Source: Onchidella celtica (lineage: Eukaryota > Mollusca > Gastropoda > Systellommatophora > Onchidiidae). Taken from it: a stretch of DNA of 64,000 nt. Position 1 is the first letter of the stretch. Each line of letters starts with the position of its first letter. Below, in pieces: positions 21,231-31,475 of the stretch. Where the stretch lies: the NCBI GenBank assembly GCA_963931925.1, contig OZ007571.1, positions 57,991,478-58,055,477 on the forward strand, in the 5' to 3' direction. The notes under the pieces were generated by a model. That model ran no database searches, was not told the DNA's origin, and saw nothing but the letters and a program-made list of their open reading frames with translations. Made by a program: the position numbers and the translations under genes.

Positions 21231-24005
21231 ATGGCGACCGCTTGTGCCGGTGGGAAGTCCACGTCTCGTGTCACTATCAAGAATGAGACAGTGAGATCTC
21301 TCCTCTTAATGTTGATAAGTTTATTGTTCACCGTTTTAGTATATAGATCTAGACCAGAACTGTATTCACTTGGATGTAGATGGGATATTAGATCTAGATC
21401 TGGACATGAGGCTAATTATAACAACTGGAAACTTAGTGTTGTCAACTCGCCTAAATCCAGGACCTCAGTAATAAACAACTGGTCTGTCCTCGGACAGAAA
21501 AGTAGATATAGATCTAGATCTAGAACCAGTTCGAAATTTAGGCTAAATAGTTCTTCAAATAAAATGAACATCTCTCTGGTATTGTTCTTACTACTGTCAT
21601 TATCGGGTGACGTGGAGCTCAACCCTGGACCCCAGACCAGATTCCCCCCTTGCCCCGTTTGCCTTAAAAAATGTACCTGGAAAACGAGGGCCATCGCATG
21701 TGATAGTTGTGACCGCTGGTACCACATCGACTGTATGGGAATAAACTCAGTAATGTATGAAACACTGGGCAATAGCAGTGCCGCATGGGAATGTATCCAG
21801 TGTGGCATGCCAAATTTTAGTTCCAGCTTATTCACTGATTTTCAATTAAACTTAGACCGTAGTAGATCAAGATCCCACAATAGTTTTGATATCTTACAAC
21901 ATTTAAATACTAATAAAAGTAACACAGAAATACCAATCTTTGATCCAAAATGTTCGTCAACCCCACACCCCAAATCCAAGAAAAAAGAGCCAGCCAAAGA
22001 GAAAACCACGTTCAGAACCCAGGTTATAAATTTTCAAAGCATTTGGAATAAGAAAGAAGAACTGAGCTTACTTCTGAATGAAACTAAACCTGATGTAATC
22101 ATCGGAACAGAAACATGGCTAAACGAAAATATAAAAACCAGTGAAATTTCGATTAACGATGATTATGAAATCTACAGAAATGATAGGAAGAAGAGAAGGG
22201 GAGGTGGGGTCTTGATAGCAGTGAAGAAGAACTTAGTTAGTGAAAAAATACCTAGTGAGGAAGCAGGAGAAACTGTTTTCTGTATGATTAGTGTGAAGGG
22301 TAAACCTCCTCTGGTTGTGGGTGCAGTCTATCGACCTCCTAGTAGTGACTTGGAAACTAGTAAGAACATTTGTAATGAACTTCTCAGTGCCTACCAAAAG
22401 AACAAAAAGGCTACCATCTGGATAGGAGGAGATTTCAATTTGCCTGATATAAACTGGGAAGAAGGAAATGTGAAGAGTTGCCAAAACTTAAGAGAAATAA
22501 ATGACCTATTTTTAGACAGTACTGCGGATATAGGCCTAGAGCAAGCAGTAAAAGAGACCACTCGAGGAGATGCACTGTTAGACCTATTTTTTACTAATTT
22601 CCCTAACCTTACAAGAGAGATCAAAATTCTTCCTGGACTAGGGGACCATGACATAGTCCAGATTGATTCAGAACTGAAACCCTTTAAGAAAAGACCTATT
22701 AGGCGACAGATTTACCTATGGAATCAGACAGACGAAAATAATTTGAAAAGGGAGGCAGCAACTTTTGGCAGTTTCTTCATGAAATACCACTCTTCAAAAA
22801 CTGACGCAAACAAACTCTGGGATTGTATCAAATTAAATCTGAACATGATCATGGAAAATGTCCCAACAAAAATGTCATCCACAAAAATTCACCAACCCTG
22901 GATAAATACTTTAACGAAAAGATTAGTTCGAAAAAAACATAAATGGTTCAAAAAAATGAAACAGTGCAACTCCGAACGAGTGAAAAACAAATATCTAGAA
23001 ATTAAAAGATTGACCCAGAAAGAATGCCGGAAAGCTCATAATAATTATATCCATGAGATGATAAGTGATACATCTGATAACAGTAAAAAACTTTGGAGGT
23101 ATGTGAAAAGTAAAAATAAAGAAAACTTAGGAGTAGCCGCACTGATCGATGAGAGAGGGCACCCACAGCAAGATGCCCAAAAAAGAGCCAATATCTTAAA
23201 TACTCAATTTTGTAAGGTCTTTTCCGACCCAGGGGGTGTCTTCTCGGGAGAGCTGGGTGGTGCCAAACTGCCGGATATGGATGAAATATATGTCACAGAA
23301 AATGGAGTACTGAAACTTTTGGAAAACCTTAACGAAAATAAAGCTACAGGGCCTGATGGAATTCCCGCCAAATTACTGAAACTCTGTGCCAAGGAAATTG
23401 CCCCCGTTTACACTTTGTTATTTAGAGCTTCAATTGAACAAGGAAAAATACCGGAAGACTGGAAAAAAGCAAATGTAGTACCCATTTTTAAGAAAGGAAA
23501 TAGAGCTAGTCCTGAAAATTATAGACCAGTCTCCCTGACATCAATATCCTGCAAACTGTTAGAGCATATCTTGCACACCAGCATCATGAAGCATCTCGAG
23601 AGACACTCGGTTTTAACACATGTACAGCATGGTTTTAGAAAACACAGGTCGTGTGAGTCCCAGCTGGTCACAACTTGCAATGATTTTGTTAATAACTTGA
23701 ATAACAACAAGCAGACTGATACCATCTTATTAGATTTCAGTAAAGCCTTCGATAAAGTGCACCATGCTAGTCTATTGACTAAATTAAACCATTATGGAGT
23801 TAGAAACAGTACTTTGAAGTGGATTAAGTCTTTCTTAGAAAACAGAACACAGATAGTCGTCGTTGACGGAAAGTCATCCAATCCTGCTGCTGTTCTCTCG
23901 GGAGTACCCCAGGGTACTGTAATGGGCCCCTTACTATTCCTAGTTTATATTAACGATATGCCAAGTAAGATCTCTCCAGGCACTAAAATTACGACTGTTT
24001 GCTGA
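21231..24005 (+). CDS. Copy C: LINE polyprotein
   Basis: The translation is identical over all 924 codons to the copy B protein at 16106-18880, with the same leader, 2A motif (21609-21632), PHD finger, APE endonuclease and RT blocks. The frame stops before the FADD box as in A and B. Confidence 0.88.
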   Translation: MATACAGGKSTSRVTIKNETVRSLLLMLISLLFTVLVYRSRPELYSLGCRWDIRSRSGHEANYNNWKLSVVNSPKSRTSVINNWSVLGQKSRYRSRSRTSSKFRLNSSSNKMNISLVLFLLLSLSGDVELNPGPQTRFPPCPVCLKKCTWKTRAIACDSCDRWYHIDCMGINSVMYETLGNSSAAWECIQCGMPNFSSSLFTDFQLNLDRSRSRSHNSFDILQHLNTNKSNTEIPIFDPKCSSTPHPKSKKKEPAKEKTTFRTQVINFQSIWNKKEELSLLLNETKPDVIIGTETWLNENIKTSEISINDDYEIYRNDRKKRRGGGVLIAVKKNLVSEKIPSEEAGETVFCMISVKGKPPLVVGAVYRPPSSDLETSKNICNELLSAYQKNKKATIWIGGDFNLPDINWEEGNVKSCQNLREINDLFLDSTADIGLEQAVKETTRGDALLDLFFTNFPNLTREIKILPGLGDHDIVQIDSELKPFKKRPIRRQIYLWNQTDENNLKREAATFGSFFMKYHSSKTDANKLWDCIKLNLNMIMENVPTKMSSTKIHQPWINTLTKRLVRKKHKWFKKMKQCNSERVKNKYLEIKRLTQKECRKAHNNYIHEMISDTSDNSKKLWRYVKSKNKENLGVAALIDERGHPQQDAQKRANILNTQFCKVFSDPGGVFSGELGGAKLPDMDEIYVTENGVLKLLENLNENKATGPDGIPAKLLKLCAKEIAPVYTLLFRASIEQGKIPEDWKKANVVPIFKKGNRASPENYRPVSLTSISCKLLEHILHTSIMKHLERHSVLTHVQHGFRKHRSCESQLVTTCNDFVNNLNNNKQTDTILLDFSKAFDKVHHASLLTKLNHYGVRNSTLKWIKSFLENRTQIVVVDGKSSNPAAVLSGVPQGTVMGPLLFLVYINDMPSKISPGTKITTVC

Positions 24006-24573
24006 TGATAGCCTTCTTTATAGAATAATAAACTCAAAAGAAGATACGGAAATCCTACAGAAAGATCTAGACAGTCTACAAAAATGGGAGAGGGACTGGC
24101 GTATGGAATTCCACCCCAATAAATGCCAAGTCCTGAGAATTTCAAATAAAAACCACAACATCACCTCAGACTACTTTATACACGACGAAAAATTGAGCGA
24201 AACATATGAGGCTAAATATTTGGGTGTAACATTGGACAGAAAACTTACATGGAGTCAACATAATAATATCACATGTAACAAAGCAAACAGCATACTAGCA
24301 TTTCTGAAAAGGAACATCTCTAACTGCGATAGGAAAGTAAAAGAGAAATGCTATAACACCTTTGTGAGGCCCTCCCTAGAGTATGGCTGCAGTGTCTGGG
24401 ACCCCCATTGTCGAATAAATATAGACCAACTGGAAAGGGTCCAGAGGAGAGCTGCCCGCTTTGTGACGAATGACTATACTAGAAATAGTAGTGTAAACAA
24501 AATGATGAGAGACCTTCAGTGGACACCATTAGAAGAGAGGAGAGCAAAAAAACAAAGTAAAAATATTTTATAA
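23989..24573 (+). pseudogene. Copy C: RT FADD box, truncated C-terminus
   Basis: The +1 frame gives LRLFADDSLLYR and continues like copy B until an extra A in the run 24546-24552 (7 A against 6 in B) shifts it to a stop at 24573. Homology to the lost C-terminal region continues in another frame to about 24820, followed by a ~230-bp 3' UTR. Confidence 0.85.
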
Positions 24574-25256
24574 GGGCAGGGAAGGAAATATCCATATCCC
24601 ACTGAACCACCTCACCATTAATACCAGAGGCAACAGAAGGAATAATATAAAATATAACATCCCAAGCTCACGGGTTAACAGCCATCTTTATTCTTTTTAC
24701 CCTAGTGTCATCAGGATGTGGAACAACCTCCTGGCAGAAGTCCAAACACTACCGTCTGCAACGACTTTCGACAATGAATTAAAGAACATAATTATCCGTT
24801 GCAGCTACCATTGTAACTAAAGTGCGGGTTGTATTTCTGTGCACAATCTGGAAACCAAAAGATATTTATACCAGAGTTATTATAGAGGTCTATACAAAAG
24901 ATTTTACACAACTAAGATATTTTTAAATGGTCTTAACATCTATGAAGGTTTTACCCTGCTTTTAGCCTCAGAGGAGCGACGTTGAGTCGCATATAGTAGT
25001 GCAGTTGGGGGAATCGTCTTCTAGGCGTGCCAACTATGAAAGAAGAAGAAAGGTAGCTATGTATTGTTTTCACTCGGACTATGGAACGCATTCGGAAGTC
25101 CTTCCGTTAACTGGGGAGGGGTGGGAACAACCGAAAAAGCGCCTATGATTTTATTCAACCCCCCCCCCCCCATCCCCCCCAAAAAACAACAACCACGCAA
25201 CCAAAACAACAAGTGGGCGTAGAGTTTAGCCTTTGACCCCTTCGATGTTCCCTCAC

Positions 25257-25421
25257 CTTTCCTGCTGACAAATCAACTTTTAATATTTGGCCTGCCGCTT
25301 TTCCGCCAATCTCAACTTCTGGGGCGACCATATAGAAATTGTTCTGGTTGTCAAATACAGGTCCTTCGGCTCCCGGGACATCATCAAGGACTTTGGTGAA
25401 CTCAGGACTGACTATGCTCAT
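25257..25421 (-). CDS. DFPase-like gene, exon 1 (coding)
   Basis: The first exon of a squid-type diisopropyl-fluorophosphatase, a calcium-dependent six-bladed beta-propeller hydrolase that cleaves organophosphorus fluoridates; its natural substrate is unclear. From Met at 25421 it encodes SPEFTKVLDDVPGAEGPVFD, NFYMVAPEVE and GQILKVDLSAGK, then donor GTGAGG in phase 0. The Glu of GAEGP matches calcium ligand Glu21. Exons 25257-25421, 9468-9608, 8845-8976 and 6388-6604 join in frame, giving about 218 of an expected ~314 residues. The frame stays open upstream to 25559, adding 46 residues rich in S and R (RIKIHRRLSSPASS), possibly a targeting extension. The inner ATG has G at -3, the outer C at -3. 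The product is normally cytosolic. Confidence 0.92.
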
Positions 25422-25559
25422 GACTGACGAGGCAGGCGAACTTAGCCTACGGTGTATTTTTATTCGCCCAAGGGAAACTACAGATAGACGACACAATGTC
25501 CAAGGGAATGAACTCTGGAAAAAAATCGAGTAACACTTGTAACATGTATTGTCTCCCAT

Positions 25560-26643
25560 TAGACATAACCGTTATTATTTTCATTAAAATTTGGAGTTCT
25601 GTTGGTCTTGACAAAAATACATACATGTGTACTCTGTTATCAGTTCAAATCTTTTGAATCGACAAGAGTTCCACCCATCATTTGTATCCTTCAAAAATGC
25701 ATTACCAACTCGCTAAATTTCAGGCTAGGTGCACACAATAAACGACCATGCAATGCTCTAGAATCCCTGTCAGCAACACTACGTCAGTCCGACGTAGATT
25801 TGTGTGGGAATACTGTAGGGTTGGTGGGATTACTGTATGGGCTGATTCCCTGTGTCAAACCGACATCAGTGCCATATCGTACCCAGGGGATCTATGTAAG
25901 AAAGATGTCATGCCTATATGCAACTAATTGTCAATCTTACGTGTCCCCAAAGTTTCTGGCTGGGATAATATATAATAAAAGCGCGTCGCTGCATGCAACT
26001 TGCTGTCGTGTTGTAGTTGTGTCTTGGTTTGATGTTCCTGTTCAGTTAGTACCGGGCCCGCGTCTCGCATATGTGTAGGCCTACATCTCCATTCATGATA
26101 TGAACAAAAAAATGCGACGCGACTTCGTCGCAACAGCAATTCACAACAGAATCGGATATGTGCTCCTCAGAGTCAGAGCTAAGCTTTCTAATTACACAGG
26201 CCACACAGTCGGATATCGTGGTGAGCACCTTGGGGGCCGACCAGTGTGCTATGTTATCTGACCATATAATTATGGTTATGGTCAGTAGTCAATGGCGTGG
26301 CTTTGTTCACAGAATACGGCTCGCAGACCTCTGTGTATTTTCATGACTTTTATATGCTTTATTTACTAAATTACTTCAAGCATTGTTTAGATATTTGAAA
26401 AGATTAATCCGGTGAGTACTGATTGTTTTCCAGTTTTTGTTGACTTAGTAATCTTACAAAGACCGGTGATGAGATGCTCAGATGTATCGTGTTACGTTGT
26501 GTCTGAACTCCAAAGCCACAGAGTACATGTATAGTAAGTGAGGCTTTTATAAAGAAGCGCATGAAATTCTGAACGACTAGGCACCTAGCCTCAGTGTGAG
26601 CTGATAAGTGCCGGTGTAAGAGGCCAAAATATACTTCCCTGAC
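25560..26643. other. Upstream region of the DFPase gene
   Basis: Expected to hold the DFPase promoter on the minus strand, but no TATA box or initiator could be singled out. Open frames at 25602-26078 and 25924-26346 overlap each other and lack any known motif; they are treated as chance. Confidence 0.45.
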
Positions 26644-27034
26644 AGATTATACCCGGGGTTAAAGTGGCCTAGCTTATTTTATACCCCGGAGTAGGCCTAT
26701 ACTTTGGGCTAGGCCAGACTACCCCCCCCCTTTGCTCTTAAATGTATCTTAATTTATTAGAGACAAGCATGTATGCTTTAATATGATATCTGATGACAGT
26801 GATACAGAACAATTTAAACTAAGGTTGAAATAAACTGTGTTCTTGATTTGTTTAAAGAAAATAAATAGGGGTATACCCCTGTGACTGCTAGATCTGGACT
26901 TCGGGGGTATAGTGTGGCTTAGCCCAAAGTATACCCCGGGGTATAAACTGGCCTAGCCCAGAATATACCCCGAGGTATGAAATAGGCTGGCCACTTTAAC
27001 CCCAGGTATAGTCTGGCGGGGGTATAATCTGGCC
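26644..27034. mobile_element. Palindromic MITE-like element
   Basis: The left arm 26644-26720 and right arm 26905-27034 are inverted copies (AGATTATACCC, GGGGTTAAAGTGGCC, GGGCTAGGCCAG against their reverse complements). The right arm carries two extra copies of TATACCCCGGGGTATA-type palindromes. The 180-bp centre is AT-rich and non-coding. It would fold into a hairpin. No clear target duplication was found. Confidence 0.7.
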
Positions 27035-28250
27035 TGTGATACCGGGACCCACAAGAACTAGCCTTAAGGTAGACGCACACTTAGGATTGTCCCGTTGTTG
27101 TCATATCTTAGTTTCGTCTTCATGTTGTCTCTGTAATGAACGAGAGTGTCGTTTGTGTTTAGAAGTTATCTTGGTATGGTCTGTCGTTCATAAGTCACGC
27201 GTTAAAAATGTACTTGTAAATAAGGTTGGCAGTATTTTCCCTGTTATTTTGTTTAACCACAGCAGGCTACATTTGTCACGATCTTCATTTCAAAACAACT
27301 TGCAGTTTTCTCATACCCCTCCACGTTTATATTTATATATATATATATAGTGTATATGTTTATCTGTACTAATTTTCCTTGTTATCATGTAGTCAGGGCC
27401 AGATTAAGGGCAACTGATGTCCTGAGAACAGTCTAATCTTGGTACCCCCTCGGCCCTTCTATTGACAAGACATTATCGAAACTGACAAGAAGCTAAGATT
27501 TGAAACAAGCGTTGATTGTGAAATGTTATACATAAAATTCAATTTTCTTCCACGCCAGACGTCACGATTTTATTAAATATACCCCCGCCTTTTTTTGTTT
27601 TTCAATTTAACACTATTGAGCTGAAAGCTAAATATATGAGCATTATACTGACCAAAAAAAAAAAAAAAAAAGGCACTTCTGAAATTAAATATTGTAACTT
27701 TTATGTTATGGACATATTTCTTAGAATTTGGCACATTGATAGGCACTTCATTTTGCGCATATGATGCTAAACTTTGTAATCTAATAAATAAGAACCTTTG
27801 CGCATCCAAGGGACGTAATTCCAATGGTTGGATGGGGGGTCAATAGCGTGTGTGCCCACTCACAGAATCAATGACTCATCAGTGAACAACAGGTCTAACC
27901 ATCTGTCTTGGCCAGATGAGATGGATTCTAGCCCGTTGCAGTTGAGCAGGGCGGCGCTGGGGGGTTCGAACGGCACCAACAACAGACCGACGACACCGTA
28001 ATATAGCATCCCTCAGACGATTTCGCACTGTTTGAGGACAGACTAATTAATAATTATTGCCAAAGGACACACTGGTAGCAGTCTGAGATGCCTTCCGAAA
28101 CCTTTCCATGACGTGTTGCCATACAATGAGTGTTTTACTTTTTCATACGTCATTTTCCGGAAAAACAAAACAACAACACCAAAAAACAAAACAAGGGAGC
28201 GGGGTGGATGCTGTGGACAAGACCACTGAGGTATTTTAATGCAACAATAA
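27035..28250. other. Intergenic, nothing recognised
   Basis: AT-rich with a TA run at 27335-27349 and a poly-A at 27654-27671. Several short frames, none with a recognisable domain. Confidence 0.5.
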
Positions 28251-28254
28251 TTAG

Positions 28255-28545
28255 GGGACAAGGTGGTCTAGAGGCAAGGTGCTCGCCTCTCATGCCAAGG
28301 GTCCCGGGTTCAAAACCCGGCCGGTGCAGGCATGTTGGAAGTTTGGGATTTTTCTCATATTTTCGTGTCCCTGATCCTATTGGGGGGCAGGATCGAGTAC
28401 CTAGTCTTCTCGGATAAGGACGAAAAATTCAGAGGGCCCGTGTGCACGTTGCGCACGTTAAAGATACCTTGGCAGTTGGAAATCGAAAAGAGCAGGCCGA
28501 ACAGGCCGCTGCCCGGGCAAAATTAAATAAAATTTCTCCCTACTA
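28255..28545 (+). mobile_element. tRNA-derived SINE candidate
   Basis: A tRNA-like head has an A box TGGTCTAGAGG (28264-28274) and a near-perfect B box GGTTCAAAACC (28307-28317) at tRNA spacing. A tail continues to about 28545 with GGGCCCGTGTGCACGTTGCG and TCGAAAAGAGCAGGCCG-like blocks that look like a conserved SINE core. The long attached body and lack of a clean acceptor stem argue against a plain tRNA gene. The family was not identified. Confidence 0.6.
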
Positions 28546-28549
28546 TTCC

Positions 28550-29813
28550 CCCTTCCTCCCTCATCCCCTCTCCCCCCCCCCCCAAAAAAAAAACAACAAC
28601 CGCCGACCGGCGCTGCACTGTGGCGACGACGTGCCTGCTCCAATTATAGCTGGGCTGCAATGGCACAAAGGCAAATTTCCCAAATGGGATGAAAGAGTTA
28701 TACAAATAGAAAAGATAATATAAATGATCAAACTTGAAAGAAATGTATTACGGACCCTGCACCCAATCCTAGACCTATTATCAACATATCCCAACCCTTG
28801 ATTCTGTCCGTTCACCTACCTTTTAACCACGATTATGGTTAGGGACAGGTTTGGGATATCTTGACTGGGTGGTCGGGGCGTACAGAACTCTTTTCCTCAA
28901 GGCCTTTCTGTATAATTCACGGCATATTTTCTGAGGGAGAGAGGATAGGACTAATCAAATTCATTCTCAGTGGATATACCTTAAGGAATAGCCTTGACAG
29001 CCCCACCCTACCTCCTTACCTTGCACCACTCCACGGGATCGATGGTCCAGTTTACTCATAGATTTACTGAGTTTACTCTTTCCTAATTCTTCAATTTCTC
29101 GCTGACAGAGTATTGTATGTGGTACACGGCTTTGGTGTTTCATGTTCTAAGTGATAATCACTAAGTACCGCATCATTAAAATTAAAAATAATCACCCAGA
29201 GGACTAGCTCGCCAGGGGTTCTCTGTCCCCCCCTCCCCCCACCCCCACCCCCGACCCATCGCCCAAGACAATTTTTCAATTCAAAGGTGATAATTCCTTC
29301 GCCCTTTTACTCCATGACTGCTTCTCGATGGGAAATATTTAAAGAAATTTAAGGAAAATACTTAAAGAAATTGACAAAGAACATTAAAATTTTCCCCTTT
29401 TTCATCCCCAGACATTTATCGACCCCTTGGATAGCCACATCGACCCCCAACGGTCGATATCGACTTCGGCCACTTTGGTGATCCTTGATCTAGAGGATGA
29501 ACTCGCCCCCGGGTGGTGGTGGTGGGGGGGGGGGCGGGGGGCGGGGTGCTCTGAATGTCTATATCGAATATGGAAGTTGTCATACCGGTGACCAGCAGTG
29601 GCTATTTTCAGTCTTCTCAATGATTTTAGTATATATTTATCTTTGTCATACATTCTGCCAACGCCCATGAGGAGCAAAAATTCTCACTGTCTTATACAGT
29701 TTCTCTCTGTGACCATGTTTCGTGCATTCACGAACTGTAAACAAAACAACAAAAAAACCCATACACACAAGAAGTTAACATTTCAAATGTCATCAGACTT
29801 GACTACATCATCA
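28550..29813. other. Intergenic, low-complexity patches
   Basis: Contains C/A tract 28570-28595, C-rich run about 29227-29252 and GT/G tract 29512-29545. No gene recognised. Confidence 0.5.
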
Positions 29814-30838
29814 TCAGTTGCCCTGTCTGGAACAGTCATTGGCGATCATGGCTCTCCACTCGGATCTGTCATCAGCCAACCTCAAGAAGGAGTTGTTATT
29901 GTGACATTTGTTTGTTGTCCATGAATTAAGACTTTCAGCGAACGTTTTCCTCTGTCTACCCCTGCTTTTCCTGCCCTCGATCTTCCCTGTGACTGCTAGA
30001 TGTTCGAGGCTCCTGAAGCGACAGATGTGTCCTAGAAATTTCAGTTGCCTCTGTCTTATTGTTTTAATTAATGATCTTTTCAGATAAAAGTCTCTCAAGA
30101 CTGACTCATTTGATCTTTTCTCCATCCATGATATTCTCAATATTCTTCTAATAAACCACATTTCTGCTGCTTCTACATTCCTCTCTATTTCTTTGTTCAC
30201 TGTCCAACATTCACATCCGTAAAAAAGCACTGACCACACATACGTTTTCAAGACTCTGATTTTAGTAGTTGTTGATATATTTCTGTTCATTTATATTGGT
30301 CTCATTTTTTGGACTGAATCGTTGGCCATTATTATTCTTTTCCTTATTTCACTTCTGCTCCTACCATCTGAAATTATCAAATAGCCTAGATATTTGAATT
30401 TTGTAACTTGTTTGATTTGCTCTCCTTTGCTGACCAGATTACATTTCGGGTTGATTGTTGTTTTGGAGACTACCATACATTCTGACATCTTCACGTTGAG
30501 AGACAGTCCCGTATTTTCACGTTCCATAACTACTGTCTCCAGAAGTCTCTGAAGTTGTTGTTCCGATTCTGCCATTAAAACTGTGACGTCTGCATATCAA
30601 AGATGGTTAAGATTTTCACTATTTACTTTGAGGTGGGGGATGTCTTCTAGGTTCCTGAGGATCATCTCGCTGTATAGATTAAAAAGTTCAGGTGAAATCA
30701 TGCATCCTTGCCTCACTCTTCTTTTAATTTTTTTGAATTCACTATGTTCTCCTTCGATTCTTACTGCTGCGCTTTGACCCCAGTAAAGATTTCGGATACC
30801 CCTCAGGTCTTTGCCGCCGATGTCTAGTTTTTCCAAAA
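29814..30838 (-). pseudogene. Decayed RTE-like LINE reverse transcriptase
   Basis: The minus-strand frame shows GGKDLRGIRNLYWGQSAAVRI, RQGCMISPELFNLYSEMILR, MAESEQQLQRLLE, LSLNVKMSECMVVSK, VTKFKYLGYLI, LKTYVWSVLFYGCECW and RRILRISWMEKRSNESVL, the conserved RT-to-C-terminus order of RTE-type LINEs. It is dead: a TGA replaces the residue before the catalytic box, the box reads YADV rather than YADD (about 30595-30607), and another in-frame stop lies at 30291-30293. The endonuclease half is absent, so it is 5'-truncated. Confidence 0.85.
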
Positions 30839-31164
30839 TGTGAAATACATGTAGTTCTTTTTGTTTTACTTTGAGACCTGACTACAGTGAAAAGTAATAA
30901 AATATGGGAAGGAGTTCCGTACGTCCCTATCGCATTGAAATCGCACAATTCTTAATAATACATATATATATTTTTTTTAGGCGGAAAAAGGGGGGAGGGG
31001 TTTGAAAGTAAGGCCATGACATGCAGAACCCTTTCCAAATTGATACATGGAGCGCTTAGATTTGTTGGACACCCTTTGTGTACACCGCATAGGCCAGTGG
31101 AGACTGGACTGTGCATGGTTACCCACCAGGGAAGACATTGCTTCAGATTACAGTGGCCGGTACG
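30839..31164. other. Spacer, nothing recognised
   Basis: AT-rich run at 30955-30980, then unique sequence leading into the minisatellite. Confidence 0.5.
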
Positions 31165-31475
31165 CTACAGCCGGATGAAGATCGGGCTATGCGTTGTTAC
31201 GTCAAAAGGGAAGGATGTTACACCAGATTATGACGCCCAACAGCGATTGTGTACACTGTACAGCCGGATGAAGATCGGGCTATGCGTTGTTACGTCAAAA
31301 GGGAAGGATGTTACACCAGATTATGACGCCCAACAGCGATTGTGTACACTGTACAGCCGGGTGAAGATCGGGCTATGCGTTGTTACGTCAAAAAGGAAGG
31401 ATGTTACACCAAATTATGACGCCCAACAGCGATTGTGTACACTGTACAGCCGGGTGATGATCGGGCTGTGAGTTG
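31165..31475. repeat. 93-bp tandem repeat (minisatellite)
   Basis: CCGGATGAAGATCGGG and its variants start at 31171, 31264, 31357 and 31450, a strict 93-bp period. Units 1 and 2 are essentially identical; later ones carry a few changes. As 93 is a multiple of three, one plus-strand frame stays open through all units (repeat IGLCVVTSKGKDVTPDYDAQ), but no flanking gene structure supports translation. Confidence 0.9.

Larger units (their letters stand above)
21076..25054 (+). mobile_element. CR1-like LINE copy C, full length (~3.98 kb)
   Basis: The only copy with both natural ends. The 5' end (about 21076) abuts the dispersed repeat; the 3' end is CCAACTATGAAAGAAGAAGAA at about 25031-25053, then GGTAGCTATGTATTG. 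The 5' UTR is about 155 bp and holds no promoter motif I can name; AGATCTAGATCT-type palindromes recur just inside the coding region. It has the frameshift common to all copies (23985-23988) plus a private one at 24546-24552, so the RT C-terminal frame ends early at 24573. Confidence 0.88.
9609..25256 (-). other. DFPase intron 1, about 92 percent retrotransposon
   Basis: A 15,648-bp intron between exon 1 (ends 25257) and exon 2 (starts 9608). It contains the RNase H fragment at 10035-10727 and the CR1-like LINE array at 11311-25054; together these cover about 14.4 kb. All full-sense LINE copies lie antisense to the host gene, the orientation usually tolerated in introns. The non-LINE remainder includes a doubled poly-C segment at 9850-9920. 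Confidence 0.85.

Noticed and set aside
25602-26078. 158-codon plus frame upstream of DFPase
   Set aside because: No recognisable domain, and it overlaps other frames of similar quality; treated as chance.
28255-28330. A functional tRNA gene
   Set aside because: A and B boxes are present, but no convincing acceptor stem or anticodon arm, and a long non-tRNA body follows; a SINE is the better explanation.
31165-31475. CRISPR-like array
   Set aside because: Head-to-tail 93-bp units without variable spacers; a minisatellite in a eukaryotic genome.
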